57,565 nucleotides of DNA from Azospirillum sp. TSH64 (GCF_003116035.1 NZ_LGQW01000015.1:3191302-3248866), one strand, 5' to 3'. Shown: positions 36,645 to 45,146, numbered from the stretch's first letter. Numbers and translations: made by a program. The notes: generated from the letters alone by a model not told the origin.

Positions 36645-36653
36645 GATCGAAAA

Positions 36654-36683
36654 GGCCGGATGCCACACGCATCCGGCCTTTTT
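36654..36683 (+). terminator. Terminator of tRNA-Asn
   Basis: A perfect 10-bp stem GGCCGGATGC/GCATCCGGCC with a five-base loop is followed by five T. Confidence 0.88.
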
Positions 36684-36907
36684 GTCTTTCTGCACTCTTA
36701 CAGCTTGACTGTGGCCCTTAAGTAACCGAATTCGGTTTAAAGCAGTTGGGCTAGGACTGACGGTGCCCCGCCACGGCATGAACTAGTCCCAAAAGACGAT
36801 CCTGCCCTGCCGGAAGCGAAATGCCGCGCGCGTCTGCACAGGGTTAGACTTGATAACAATCCGGGCCGAGCCTTGGGCCGGGCGTCTCCAGCCGATGGAG
36901 GACCGCC

Positions 36908-37159
36908 GTGCTTCTGCCATTCCAATCCGAACATTTCCGCACCGCCCCTCCGGTCGGCAGCACCGGCAACCGCTCGTCGGAATCCGACGAGCGTCCGGTC
37001 CGGACAATTGACTGCGTCACGGCAATGCTGCTGTTCCTGGTTGCCGTGCTGGTCGCCCTGCTGGCTTTCAGCGCCGATTGGACCGGGCCTGCCGCCGACC
37101 GCAATCCGCAGGCCTACGAGAACACCCCGGTTTTGGTGATCCCGCCAAACCCGCGCTGA
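36908..37159 (+). CDS. Small single-span membrane protein, unknown
   Basis: The 83-residue protein starts at a GTG preceded by GGAGG at ideal spacing (GGAGGACCGCC-GTG). A polar N-terminal half is followed by one strongly hydrophobic helix (AMLLFLVAVLVALLAF, about residues 39-54) and a Pro-rich C-terminus ending in PPNPR. I do not recognise the family. It stands alone downstream of tRNA-Asn. An internal ATG at 37025 directly before the helix is a less likely start, because its upstream sequence lacks a ribosome binding site. Confidence 0.55.
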   Translation: MLLPFQSEHFRTAPPVGSTGNRSSESDERPVRTIDCVTAMLLFLVAVLVALLAFSADWTGPAADRNPQAYENTPVLVIPPNPR

Positions 37160-37194
37160 ACGCTCGGGAGCAAGGCACCGGTCATCGAGGCGCC

Positions 37195-37437
37195 CTACTC
37201 CACCAGATCGTCATAGATGCTGTCGTCGGACTCCGATGGGTCGCCCCCCACCGCGGCAACCGCCACCCGCTTCCATTCCCCGCACCAGTCGGTGGACAGG
37301 GTGATCGGGAAGTCGCCTTCCGGACTTCGCGGGGTCACCACCGGCGGATAGCGTCGGCAGGTTCCCTTCGGCCCGCGCTGGCGGAGCCCCTGCCCCTCCC
37401 AGAAGCGGCAGGTGTAGCAGGTGTCGAGTCGCTTCAT
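37195..37437 (-). CDS. Small Cys-containing protein, unknown
   Basis: The 80-residue protein has two N-terminal cysteines in CYTCRFWEG (Cys7, Cys10), a third in GTCRRYPP (Cys27) and a fourth in TDWCGEW (Cys52). The C-x2-C...C...C pattern with the surrounding aromatic residues is common in small proteins of phages and proteobacteria and suggests a zinc or iron site. The C-terminus is acidic. GGAGAG lies about 11 bases before the ATG. It lies 69 bases downstream of another small gene on the same strand, so the two may be co-transcribed. Confidence 0.65.
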   Translation of the reverse strand: MKRLDTCYTCRFWEGQGLRQRGPKGTCRRYPPVVTPRSPEGDFPITLSTDWCGEWKRVAVAAVGGDPSESDDSIYDDLVE

Positions 37438-37506
37438 CGCGGACCGCTCTCCTTAATGATGGCCGGCTTCAGGTCGGTCGGCCATGCGGACCCGCTTTGC
37501 CCTCCG

Positions 37507-37686
37507 TCAACCGGTGGAGGGCGGCTTGGCAGGCCGCATCGTGTCTGCGCATCTGGCGTAGTACGACTTGATGTCCGCGTCCAGAACGCTGCGGCGGCGT
37601 CCCTCCTCAGAATCCTCCGGTGCGTCGCTCAGGCGCTGGAACTCCTGGACGGCCTGTTCCAGCTCCTGTTCGCTTTCGATGGGCAT
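37507..37686 (-). CDS. Small acidic helical protein (59 aa), antitoxin-like
   Basis: A 60-codon frame starts at the ATG at 37686 with AAGGAG eight to nine bases upstream. The protein (MPIESEQELEQAVQEFQRLS at the N-terminus) is acidic and helical, then reads APEDSEEGRRRSVLDADIKS with a short basic, Pro-rich tail. The pattern of a TE-x-ELE-like opening, L-S-D-A-P-x-x-S-x-E and a Y-containing last helix resembles the N-terminal part of HigA-type antitoxins without their HTH domain. This is only resemblance, and no toxin gene is adjacent. Confidence 0.6.
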   Translation of the reverse strand: MPIESEQELEQAVQEFQRLSDAPEDSEEGRRRSVLDADIKSYYARCADTMRPAKPPSTG

Positions 37687-37913
37687 GTTGTCTCCTTTCC
37701 CCGTTGATTGCGGGACCCGGACAAGACAACAGCGACCGACGGCGGTATGTTTCCATCACCATGGTCGCGCTTGTGGTGGACGACCGTGCGATGACGGCTT
37801 GATGAGCCGCGACTCGAACGCAATGTCATGCTTGTGTCACCCGAGTCGCGACGGACAGGGCCGCGCGGCGCCGGGGGTGCCCTTGGCCCTGCCTTGCGCG
37901 GGAGTGCGGCGTC

Positions 37914-38942
37914 ATGCGGGTCGTCTCAACACCGGTTGTGCCGCGTCTGGCGGCGACCGTCCTTTTCCTGATCGGCCTGCAATTGGCCGTCCCCGGCGTT
38001 CCCCCGGCCGAAGCGGCGGAGTCTGCGCAGCTCGACCCGGAACGTGTCGTCCGTTCGGTCGTCGGCATCACCGCGACCGTGCCGGCGGACAGCCAGAGCG
38101 CCCGCACCCTGGGCACCGACCGCGAGGGCAGCGGGGTCGTCATCGACGGTTCCGGCCTGATCCTGACCATCGGCTACACGGTGATGGAGGCGTCGCAGAT
38201 TCAGGTCATTGCCGCCGACGGACGCAGCTATCCCGCCAACATGGTGGCCTACGACCCCGTCAGCGGCTTCGGGCTGCTGCGGGCGGAGATGGGGTTTTCG
38301 GCCCCCTGGCTGCGGCTGGCCGGTCCGGGCGCGGTGAAGGAGGGAGATACCCTGCTGGCGCTCAGCGGCGGCGGCAATCGCGGAGCCACCGCCGTGAAGG
38401 TGGTCGGAAAGCGGGAGTTCGCCGGCTATTGGGAATATCTGCTGGACGAGGCGCTGTTCACCTTCCCGCCGATCCGCGCCTTCAACGGCGCCGCCCTGGT
38501 CAATCGCGACGGCCGGCTCGTCGGCATCGGATCGCTGCTGGTGGCGGAGGCGGTGGAGGGGCGCAGCCTGCCCGGCAACATGTTCGTGCCGGTTTCGGCG
38601 CTTGAGCCGATTCTGGCCGACCTTCTGGCTTACGGACGACGGCAGGAGCCCGCCCGTCCCTGGCTGGGCATCACCCTGCGCGAAGAGATGGGGCGGCTGC
38701 TGGTGGAAAAGGTGTCGCCACGCAGCCCGGCCGAGTCGGCCGGCCTGCGCCCCGGCGATTGGATCGTCGGCGTCGGCGGGCAGCGCTTCAATGGACTGGC
38801 GGATTTCTACCGCAAGCTCTGGGGGCTGGGGCCGGCCGGCATCGTCGTTCCGCTCGAGGTGATGCGCGGTTCCACCCTGACCCCGGTTCCGGTGACCTCG
38901 GCCGACCGCGTGCGGTTCCTCAGGCTGAACCCGACGCTGTGA
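37914..38942 (+). CDS. HtrA/S1C-like exported pseudoprotease with PDZ domain
   Basis: The 342-residue protein has a signal peptide (about residues 1-35, ending PPAEAA), a trypsin-fold HtrA-like domain (GSGVVIDGSGLILT, about residues 70-235) and one PDZ domain (LLVEKVSPRSPAESAGLRPG, about residues 262-330). Each catalytic position is changed: ILTNAHV of active HtrA proteins reads ILTIGYTV (His to Tyr), the Asp position reads VSGFGLL (Asp to Gly), and GNSGGPLV reads AFNGAALV (Ser to Asn). It therefore cannot be a conventional serine protease and probably acts as a periplasmic binding or chaperone-like protein. It has its own ribosome binding site (GGGAG) and no co-directional partner close by except the Nudix gene. 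Confidence 0.85.
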   Translation: MRVVSTPVVPRLAATVLFLIGLQLAVPGVPPAEAAESAQLDPERVVRSVVGITATVPADSQSARTLGTDREGSGVVIDGSGLILTIGYTVMEASQIQVIAADGRSYPANMVAYDPVSGFGLLRAEMGFSAPWLRLAGPGAVKEGDTLLALSGGGNRGATAVKVVGKREFAGYWEYLLDEALFTFPPIRAFNGAALVNRDGRLVGIGSLLVAEAVEGRSLPGNMFVPVSALEPILADLLAYGRRQEPARPWLGITLREEMGRLLVEKVSPRSPAESAGLRPGDWIVGVGGQRFNGLADFYRKLWGLGPAGIVVPLEVMRGSTLTPVPVTSADRVRFLRLNPTL

Positions 38943-39054
38943 TGCCTGCCCCTGAGCTGCCCCACCAAGGGCCGGGTGCCTTCCCGGGTGCTTGTGGATG
39001 GCGTGCCGGCGTAGCACCTTGTGGCAAACAGCCATCCATGGACCCACGCCGATC

Positions 39055-39666
39055 ATGAACCATCCCGACATCGAGATCCTCGACAAGAAGACCCCCTACA
39101 AGGGCTTTCTGACCATTGACGTCTACCGCCTGCGCCACAAGAAGTTCGACGGCACCTGGACCGACGTGCTGCCCCCGCGCGAGGTGTGCGACCGCGGGGC
39201 CGCGGTGGGCGTCCTGCTCTACGATCCCGATCTCGACAGCGTGGTGATGATCGAGCAGTTCCGCGTCGGCTCCGCCGCGGCCGGCGGCCCGGCCTGGATG
39301 ACCGAGATCGTCGCCGGCATGGTCGGCGAAGGCGAGAGCCCGGAGGAGGTTGCGCGCCGCGAATCGATGGAGGAGGCCGGCTGCGCCATCCGGGAGATCG
39401 AGCAGATCTGCGATTATTACGTCAGCCCGGGCGCCTTCACCGAGGTCGTCACCGTCTTCTGCGGCCGGGTCGACAGCCGCAACCTCGCCGCGACCGGCGG
39501 CCTGGAGGAGGAACATGAGGACATCCGCATCATGGCCCTGCCGGCCGACGAGGCGATCCGCCTGATGGACGAGAACCGTCTGCGCAATTCCGTCGCCATC
39601 ATCGCCATCGGCTGGCTCGCCCGCCACCGCGAATCCCTGCGCAAGCGCTGGCTGGGTCAGGGGTAG
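39055..39666 (+). CDS. nudF: Nudix hydrolase, ADP-ribose pyrophosphatase-like
   Basis: The 203-residue protein has the Nudix box GMVGEGESPEEVARRESMEE followed by AGC (about residues 82-104), which binds Mg2+ for pyrophosphate cleavage, and the SPGAFTE segment typical of ADP-ribose pyrophosphatases (NudF). It probably removes ADP-ribose formed by NAD turnover. The box reads RESMEEAG rather than RELxEEAG, a conservative change. It starts at the ATG at 39055, 112 bases after the HtrA-like gene. Confidence 0.86.
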   Translation: MNHPDIEILDKKTPYKGFLTIDVYRLRHKKFDGTWTDVLPPREVCDRGAAVGVLLYDPDLDSVVMIEQFRVGSAAAGGPAWMTEIVAGMVGEGESPEEVARRESMEEAGCAIREIEQICDYYVSPGAFTEVVTVFCGRVDSRNLAATGGLEEEHEDIRIMALPADEAIRLMDENRLRNSVAIIAIGWLARHRESLRKRWLGQG

Positions 39667-39750
39667 GGCGCGGGGCGTTCTAGGCTCCCAGGCTCCACCG
39701 CTTAATTCACGCACATATCTCGTTCAATGCAGCATTTCACACTCCTCGCC

Positions 39751-39779
39751 TTGAAAGCGAAGCCCTGTGCCCTGATAGT
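39751..39779 (+). promoter_or_regulatory. Candidate promoter of cysK
   Basis: TTGAAA (39751-39756) and GATAGT (39774-39779) are separated by 17 bases, about 40 bases before the TTG start of cysK. Confidence 0.4.
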
Positions 39780-39818
39780 ATCGGCAGCAATCCACACCTG
39801 ACTTTGGGAGTACCCGCC

Positions 39819-40820
39819 TTGGACATCCGCAACGGCTTCATCGGCGCCATCGGCAACACGCCGCTGATTCGCCTGGAAGGGCCATCGAAGGCGACGGGCT
39901 GCGAAATCCTGGGCAAGGCGGAGTTCCTGAACCCCGGCGGGTCGGTGAAGGACCGTGCCGCTCTCGCCATCGTCCGCGACGCGGAAGAGCGCGGGCTGCT
40001 GCGACCCGGCGGCACCATCGTCGAGGGCACGGCGGGCAACACCGGCATCGGGCTGGCGCTGGTCGGCAATGCGCTCGGCTATCGCACCGTCATCGTGATG
40101 CCGGAAACGCAGAGTCAGGAAAAGAAGGACATGTTGCGCCTGATCGGCGCCGACCTGCGGCTGGTCCCGGCAGTCCCCTATTCCAACCCCGACAATTACG
40201 TCCGCTATTCCGGCCGTCTGGCCGAGGAGTTGGCGAAGACCGAGCCGAACGGCGTCGTCTGGGCCAACCAGTTCGACAACACCGCCAACCGCGAGGGTCA
40301 CCGCACCACCACCGGACCGGAAATCTGGGACCAGACCGGCGGCAAGCTCGACGCCTTCACCTGTGCGGTGGGAAGCGGCGGCACGCTGGCCGGCATCGCG
40401 CTGGCCCTGAAGGAGCGGAACCCGAACATCCGCATCACGCTGGCCGACCCGATGGGCGCCGCCCTGTTCAGCTACTACACCAACGGTGAGCTGAAGTCGG
40501 AAGGCAGTTCCATCACCGAGGGCATCGGCCAGGGCCGCATCACCGCCAACCTGGAAGACGCGCCGATCGACGATGCCGTGCAGATCCCCGACGAGGAGGC
40601 GCTGCCGATCGTCTTCGACCTGATCAAGACCCAGGGTCTGGTGCTGGGCGGCTCATCGGGCATCAACATCGCCGCGGCCATGCGGGTGGCGCGCGACCTC
40701 GGCCCCGGCCACACGGTGGTGACCATCCTGTGCGACGGGGGTCAGCGTTACCAATCGAAGCTCTTCAATCCTGACTTCCTCCGTGAGAAGAATCTTCCTG
40801 TGCCAGACTGGCTGGCCTGA
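39819..40820 (+). CDS. cysK: Cysteine synthase A (O-acetylserine sulfhydrylase)
   Basis: The 333-residue PLP enzyme converts O-acetylserine and sulfide to cysteine. It shows IGNTPLIRLEG, the PLP lysine in NPGGSVKDRAA (Lys45), the substrate loop EGTAGNTGIGLALVG and a C-terminal LVLGGSSGINIA that contacts the cofactor. Translation most likely starts at the TTG at 39819, which has GGGAG eight bases upstream and gives the family-typical MDIRNGF start. No ATG is available before the conserved core. It is the first of several sulfur- and amino-acid-related genes with alaX, sulfurtransferase and two acetyltransferase genes. Confidence 0.93.
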   Translation: MDIRNGFIGAIGNTPLIRLEGPSKATGCEILGKAEFLNPGGSVKDRAALAIVRDAEERGLLRPGGTIVEGTAGNTGIGLALVGNALGYRTVIVMPETQSQEKKDMLRLIGADLRLVPAVPYSNPDNYVRYSGRLAEELAKTEPNGVVWANQFDNTANREGHRTTTGPEIWDQTGGKLDAFTCAVGSGGTLAGIALALKERNPNIRITLADPMGAALFSYYTNGELKSEGSSITEGIGQGRITANLEDAPIDDAVQIPDEEALPIVFDLIKTQGLVLGGSSGINIAAAMRVARDLGPGHTVVTILCDGGQRYQSKLFNPDFLREKNLPVPDWLA

Positions 40821-40837
40821 CTCTCTTCGAGGGGGAT

Positions 40838-41545
40838 ATGGACGCGCTTTTCCGTGAGGACGCCTACGCCCGCAACTGCGTCGCCACCGTTACGACGGTG
40901 GACGAGCGTGGCATCCGGCTCGACCGCACCGTCTTCTATCCGACCGGCGGCGGCCAGCCGGGCGATACCGGCGTCCTGCGTTTCGACGGTTTCGAAGTCC
41001 GCATCAAGGACACGGTGAAGGGCGACGGCGGTCCCGACGACGTCATCCATGTGCCGGAAGACGGGCAGGAGCTGCCCGGCCCCGGCACCGCGGTGGAGGC
41101 GGAGATCGATTGGGAGCGCCGCCACCGCCACATGCGCATGCACACTGCCCTGCACCTGCTGTGCGCGGTGGTGCCGGGCTCGGTCACCGGCGGGCAGATC
41201 GGCGCGGACAAGAGCCGGCTGGACTTCAACGTCCCCGCCGAAGCGCTGGACAAGGACGCCATCACCGAGGCTGTGAACCGGCTGATCGCCGCCGACACTC
41301 CCGTCGGCACCCGCTGGATCACCGACGATGAGATGGCGGCGCAGCCGGACCTGGTCCGCACCATGTCGGTGAAGCCGCCGACCGGCAGCGGCCGGGTGCG
41401 CCTGCTGGATGTGGAGGGCGTCGATTTGCAGCCCTGCGGCGGCACCCATGTCGCCCGCACCGGCGAGATCGGCGGAATCGAGGTGACGAAGATCGAAAAC
41501 AAGGGCAAGCAGAACCGGCGCGTCGTCATCGCGCTGAAGGATTGA
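40838..41545 (+). CDS. alaX: Alanyl-tRNA editing protein AlaX
   Basis: The 235-residue protein is a free-standing homologue of the AlaRS editing domain. It contains [13 protein letters not shown], the zinc/catalytic HTALHLL motif and the second metal motif CGGTHVA. It hydrolyses Ser or Gly mischarged on tRNA-Ala. It starts 17 bases after cysK, so the two are likely co-transcribed; serine chemistry connects them only loosely. Confidence 0.92.
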   Translation: MDALFREDAYARNCVATVTTVDERGIRLDRTVFYPTGGGQPGDTGVLRFDGFEVRIKDTVKGDGGPDDVIHVPEDGQELPGPGTAVEAEIDWERRHRHMRMHTALHLLCAVVPGSVTGGQIGADKSRLDFNVPAEALDKDAITEAVNRLIAADTPVGTRWITDDEMAAQPDLVRTMSVKPPTGSGRVRLLDVEGVDLQPCGGTHVARTGEIGGIEVTKIENKGKQNRRVVIALKD

Positions 41546-41597
41546 GCCCATTTCGCCGATCCGTTGCCCGACAGCCCCCTCTTCAAGGACGCGCAGC

Positions 41598-42485
41598 ATG
41601 AGCGACAGCATTGTTGAAGCGCTGACCGGCCCCGTCATCTCCACCGACTGGCTGGCCCGCAATCTCGGCCGGCAGGGCCTGAAGGTTCTCGACGGGTCCT
41701 GGCACATGCCGGCCCTGAAGCGCGATATCCGGGCGGAGTTCGCGGCGTCCCATATCCCGGGCGCGCGTTTGTGCGACGTCGATGAGGTGGCGGCGCCGAA
41801 CACCGCCCCCCTGCCCCACATGGTCCCGGACGAGGAGAGCTTCGCCGCGAAGATCGGCGCGCTGGGCATCGGCGACGGCGACACCGTCGTCGTCTATGAC
41901 AGCGCCGGCATGGCGACCGCCGCGGCGCGTGTCTGGTGGCTGTTCCGCCTGTTCGGTTTCGACCGGGTGGCGGTTCTGGACGGCGGCCTGCCGAAATGGC
42001 TGGCGGAAGGCCGCCCGGCCGAATCGGGCGAAGCCGCTGCGGTCCAGCCGGCAGTCTTCACGGCGCACAAGCGGCCGGACCTGATCCGCAGCGCCGATCA
42101 GGTGCTCGCCAACATCGATGCACAGGCCGATCAGGTCGCCGACGCCCGTGCCCAGCCGCGATTCGAAGGTGCAGTGGCCGAACCCTGGCCCAGACGGCGC
42201 AGCGGCCGCATTCCCGGCAGCTTCAACCTGCCCCACACCGACCTGATCGACGCCGACAGCAAGACCCTGCTGCCGCCGGAGATCATCGTACAGAAGGCGC
42301 GCGCAGCGGGGCTGGACCTCGACCGTCCGGTGGTCGCCTCCTGCGGCAGCGGCATCACCGCCTGCGTCATCGCGTTGGGGCTCGCCACCGCCGGCAAGCC
42401 GGACGTGGCGATCTATGACGGCTCCTGGGCCGAATGGGGTCTGCGGGAGGATCTGCCTCTGGAGACGGGGCCGCGGCAGCCGTGA
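41598..42485 (+). CDS. sseA: 3-mercaptopyruvate/thiosulfate sulfurtransferase
   Basis: The 295-residue tandem rhodanese has an inactive N-terminal domain (about residues 15-135) and an active C-terminal domain with the loop CGSGITA, the signature of 3-mercaptopyruvate sulfurtransferase (CG[S/T]GVT), rather than the CRKGVT of thiosulfate sulfurtransferase. It moves sulfur from mercaptopyruvate to thiols or cyanide. The stop codon overlaps the GTG start of the next acetyltransferase gene, and it belongs to the cysK - alaX - sseA run. Confidence 0.92.
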   Translation: MSDSIVEALTGPVISTDWLARNLGRQGLKVLDGSWHMPALKRDIRAEFAASHIPGARLCDVDEVAAPNTAPLPHMVPDEESFAAKIGALGIGDGDTVVVYDSAGMATAAARVWWLFRLFGFDRVAVLDGGLPKWLAEGRPAESGEAAAVQPAVFTAHKRPDLIRSADQVLANIDAQADQVADARAQPRFEGAVAEPWPRRRSGRIPGSFNLPHTDLIDADSKTLLPPEIIVQKARAAGLDLDRPVVASCGSGITACVIALGLATAGKPDVAIYDGSWAEWGLREDLPLETGPRQP

Positions 42486-42916
42486 GCGGGGCTATCACTG
42501 TCAGATCCTGCGCAGCGGAGGATCGCGACGCCGTCGTCGCGCTATGGACGGCCTGCGGCCTCGTGGTGCCGTGGAACGACCCGGCAACCGATTTCGCGCT
42601 GGCACTGTCGAAGAGCAGTTCGACGGTGCTGGCCGCCATCGAGAGCGGGCGGATCGTCGCCACCGCCATGGTCGGACAGGACGGGCACCGCGGCTGGATC
42701 TATTACGTCGCCGTCGATCCGGCGTTGCAGGGCCGGGGACTCGGTCGCCGGATGGTTTCGGAGGCGGAGGGTTGGCTGGCTGCGGCCGGCATGCCCAAGG
42801 TCCAACTGCTCGTCCGCGAGACCAACCAACGGGTGCTGGCCTTCTATGAGAGGTTGGGCTATGCCAGATCGCCCGTTACGATGATGCAGAAATGGCTGAC
42901 CAACCCTTCTCCCTGA
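42482..42916 (+). CDS. GNAT-family N-acetyltransferase (YpeA-like)
   Basis: The 144-residue protein has the acetyl-CoA-binding motif [19 protein letters not shown] (R/Q-x2-G-x-G/A) and the C-terminal [14 protein letters not shown] segment of the YpeA type. Translation starts at a GTG (42482) that overlaps the sulfurtransferase stop (GTGA), so they are translationally coupled. Longer starts inside sseA are unlikely. The substrate is unknown. Confidence 0.85.
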   Translation: MSGAITVRSCAAEDRDAVVALWTACGLVVPWNDPATDFALALSKSSSTVLAAIESGRIVATAMVGQDGHRGWIYYVAVDPALQGRGLGRRMVSEAEGWLAAAGMPKVQLLVRETNQRVLAFYERLGYARSPVTMMQKWLTNPSP

Positions 42917-43509
42917 CCCGCCCCGCCGTGCCTGCCGCCAGCCGGCCGGGCCATCTGCCGGTGATCGTCACCTATCTGGAGATGACGGCGCCGCCGGCCC
43001 ATGCGCCGGTGCGCCAGCCGTCCGGCAACCTCACGCTGGTGCGCTCCAATCCGCCGAGCTGGTCCTTCTACCGCTATCTCTACGACACGGTGGGCGAGCC
43101 CTGGCTGTGGCACGAACGCCGCCGCATGCCGCGCAAGGAGCTGGAGCGCTCGATCCTCGACCCGCGGGTGGAGGTGTGGGTGCTGTATGTCGATGGCACG
43201 CCGGCCGGTTACGGCGAGCTGGACCGGCGGACACAGGAAACCGACCTTGCCTATTTCGGGCTGATCCCCGACTTCATCGGCCACAAGCTGGGCCCCTGGC
43301 TGCTCGACACCATCATCCGCAAGGCGTGGGACGGCGGCGCGACGAAGCTGGTCGTCAACACCTGCACCTTCGACCATCCAAAGGCCCTGCCGCTCTACCA
43401 GAGCATGGGTTTCGTCCCCACCCGCCATGTCGCCCGCGAGGTTCGCGACCCGCGGCTGGACGGTGTGCTGCCGCGCAGCTCGGGGGATCATATTCCGCTG
43501 GCGGGGTGA
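42892..43509 (+). CDS. GNAT-family N-acetyltransferase
   Basis: The 205-residue acetyltransferase has a less canonical acetyl-CoA site (GLIPDFIGHKLGPWLLDTII) and the C-terminal CTFDHPKALPLYQSMGF motif. It has no signal peptide. Its ATG lies inside the 3' end of the preceding acetyltransferase gene (25-base overlap), so it is probably the last gene of the cysK operon. It is unlike its neighbour at the sequence level and is not a recent duplicate. Confidence 0.85.
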   Translation: MADQPFSLTRPAVPAASRPGHLPVIVTYLEMTAPPAHAPVRQPSGNLTLVRSNPPSWSFYRYLYDTVGEPWLWHERRRMPRKELERSILDPRVEVWVLYVDGTPAGYGELDRRTQETDLAYFGLIPDFIGHKLGPWLLDTIIRKAWDGGATKLVVNTCTFDHPKALPLYQSMGFVPTRHVAREVRDPRLDGVLPRSSGDHIPLAG

Positions 43510-43571
43510 GGCCGGGGAAGCCGGCACACCTCTCCCCTTGACCACCCCGACCACCGCGCCCCATCTACCGC

Positions 43572-43608
43572 GGAACGCCGGAACCCCGTGACGGACCGGC
43601 GCGTTCCT
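43572..43608 (+). terminator. Weak stem-loop after the acetyltransferase genes
   Basis: Arms GGAACGCCGG and CCGGCGCGTTCC pair with a two-base bulge around a 14-base loop. There is no T run, so confidence is low. Confidence 0.3.
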
Positions 43609-43655
43609 TCAGACAGGCGGAAGCTCCGCCATGACGAGCGTGAGGTGGGGCCTTG

Positions 43656-43898
43656 ATGGGTTGGATCATTCGGACGCTGGTGTTGTGCTTCATCGTCGGC
43701 TTCGTGCTGTCGTTCCTGCGCATCGATCCGGCCAGCATCTTGACGAACAGCTGGCAGACGGTGCAGGACATCGCAGCACTGGTCATCGAAGCCGGGAGTT
43801 GGGCCCTGCCCTACATCCTGATCGGTGCGGTCGTGGTGGTGCCGCTGTCGCTGATCGGGCTGGTCATGCGCTGGAACCGCTCGCGCCCGCCTTCCTGA
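43656..43898 (+). CDS. Small membrane protein, DUF6460-like
   Basis: The 80-residue protein has two predicted membrane helices (WIIRTLVLCFIVGFVLSFL, about residues 3-21, and YILIGAVVVVPLSLIGLVM, about residues 53-71) joined by a segment with RIDPASILTNSWQTV. It resembles the DUF6460 family of small alphaproteobacterial membrane proteins, of unknown role. I chose the ATG at 43656; a TTG directly before it is an alternative. The gene is single and is followed by an oppositely oriented small RNA gene. Confidence 0.65.
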   Translation: MGWIIRTLVLCFIVGFVLSFLRIDPASILTNSWQTVQDIAALVIEAGSWALPYILIGAVVVVPLSLIGLVMRWNRSRPPS

Positions 43899-43906
43899 TT
43901 CCGGAC

Positions 43907-43966
43907 AAAAAAACAGGAGGCACCGGAACCGGAGCCTCCTGTGAAACAGGGAGGGTTAGAGACAAG
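43907..43966 (-). ncRNA. Putative FNR-controlled small RNA, copy 1
   Basis: The predicted transcript of about 60 nt runs from near 43966 down to a T tract at 43913-43907. It opens with CTTGTCTCTAACCCTCCC, a C/U-rich stretch that can pair with Shine-Dalgarno sequences. It ends with an intrinsic terminator whose 9-bp stem is ACAGGAGGC/GCCTCCTGT (43942-43934 and 43921-43913), followed by seven T. The block 43970-43946 is identical over 25 bases to 51822-51846, where a second copy lies on the other strand. The sequence between the block and the hairpin, and the hairpin itself, differ between copies, so the conserved part is the single-stranded 5' end. It contains no open frame with a ribosome binding site. 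Confidence 0.75.
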
Positions 43967-43972
43967 AAGGAC

Positions 43973-44013
43973 CTTATGTCGAAACGCATAGGTCGTTCGT
44001 TGATCTGAATCAA
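43973..44013 (-). promoter_or_regulatory. FNR/FixK-type box and promoter of small RNA copy 1
   Basis: A perfect TTGAT-TCAG-ATCAA box (44013-44000) lies upstream of a -10-like CATAAG (43978-43973). The box centre is 41.5 bases from the predicted start (about 43965), the class II activator position used by FNR/CRP-family proteins. There is no -35 consensus, as expected when an activator is needed. Confidence 0.75.
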
Positions 44014-44060
44014 AATCCCTGAATTTTTTTGTAAGCCACCCGCATCGTCCGCCGCTGTGC

Positions 44061-45146
44061 TCAGCCGAGAATCTCCGCCAGCGCCACCACCAGCGCCTTG
44101 TTCTCCTCCTCGCGGCCGACGGTGACGCGCAGGCAGTCCGACAGACCATATTCGGTCACTGCCTTCACCAGGATGCCGCGGTGGGCAAGATGGTCGATGA
44201 CCGCCTGGGTGCCCAGCGACGGATCGGTCGGCACGCGGGCCAGCACAAAATTGCAGACGCTGGGATAGACGCGCAAGCCCACCCGTTCCAGTTCGCGCGA
44301 CAACCAGGGCAGCCATTGCGCATTGTGGGCGAAGGTCGCCTCTTCATGCCCGGCGTCGCTCAGCGCGGCGGCGGCGGTCAGTTGGGCGGGCAGCGAGACG
44401 TTGAAGGTGCCGCGGATGGCGTTCACCGCCTCGATCACCGTCGCCGGACCATAACCCCAGCCGACCCGCAAGCCCGCCAAGCCATGCATCTTGGAGAAGG
44501 TGCGGATCAGCATGACGTTGTCGCAATTCTCGACGATCTCGGTCCCGTCGCTGTAGTCCGGCAGGCGGCAGTAATCGGCATAAGCCGAATCCAGAACCAG
44601 CAGCGTGTGCGACGGCAGCCCGGCGCGCAGCCGCTGCACCGCGTCGGCCGGGATGTAGGTGCCGGTCGGGTTGTTCGGGTTGGCGAGGAAGCAGATCCTG
44701 GTGCGCTCGCTGGCGCGGTCGATCAGCGCCTCGACATCCACCACCATGTCGCGCTCCGCCGCGATGACCGCGGTGGCGCCGGCGGCGCGAATCGCCTTGA
44801 GGAAGCCGCGATAGCCACGTTCGTGGCACAGCACCTCGTCACCGGGCCCGGCGAAGGCCTGTGCTACCAGATGGATCAGTTCCTCCGATCCGGCGGTGCA
44901 GACGACGTGATCGAAATCGATGGAATGGCGGCGCGCAATGGCGTGGCGCAGCGGTTCCTGGTCCCAGTCGGGATAACAGTGGATGCGGGTCGCCGCCTCG
45001 CAATAGGCGTCCAATGCCAGCGGGCTTGGGCCTAGCGGATTGTGGGTCAGCGAGAGGTCGATCCACCGGCGGCCGTCGCGTGGAGGGCGAGCGGGACGGT
45101 ACGGCTTGATCTGGCCAACGCTGGGACGGGGGCTGAGCAGGTCCAT
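44061..45146 (-). CDS. hisC: Histidinol-phosphate aminotransferase (class I/II aminotransferase)
   Basis: The 361-residue fold-type I PLP enzyme has NPLGPSPLAL, the ANPNNPTGTYIP loop, DSAYADY and the PLP lysine motif RTFSKMHGLAGLRVGWG. These match HisC, which makes histidinol phosphate, although alphaproteobacterial HisC-like enzymes may also use aromatic amino acids. It is transcribed leftward, downstream of the aap operon by 162 bases; a stem-loop between them suggests separate transcription. Family length is normal. Confidence 0.88.
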   Translation of the reverse strand: MDLLSPRPSVGQIKPYRPARPPRDGRRWIDLSLTHNPLGPSPLALDAYCEAATRIHCYPDWDQEPLRHAIARRHSIDFDHVVCTAGSEELIHLVAQAFAGPGDEVLCHERGYRGFLKAIRAAGATAVIAAERDMVVDVEALIDRASERTRICFLANPNNPTGTYIPADAVQRLRAGLPSHTLLVLDSAYADYCRLPDYSDGTEIVENCDNVMLIRTFSKMHGLAGLRVGWGYGPATVIEAVNAIRGTFNVSLPAQLTAAAALSDAGHEEATFAHNAQWLPWLSRELERVGLRVYPSVCNFVLARVPTDPSLGTQAVIDHLAHRGILVKAVTEYGLSDCLRVTVGREEENKALVVALAEILG

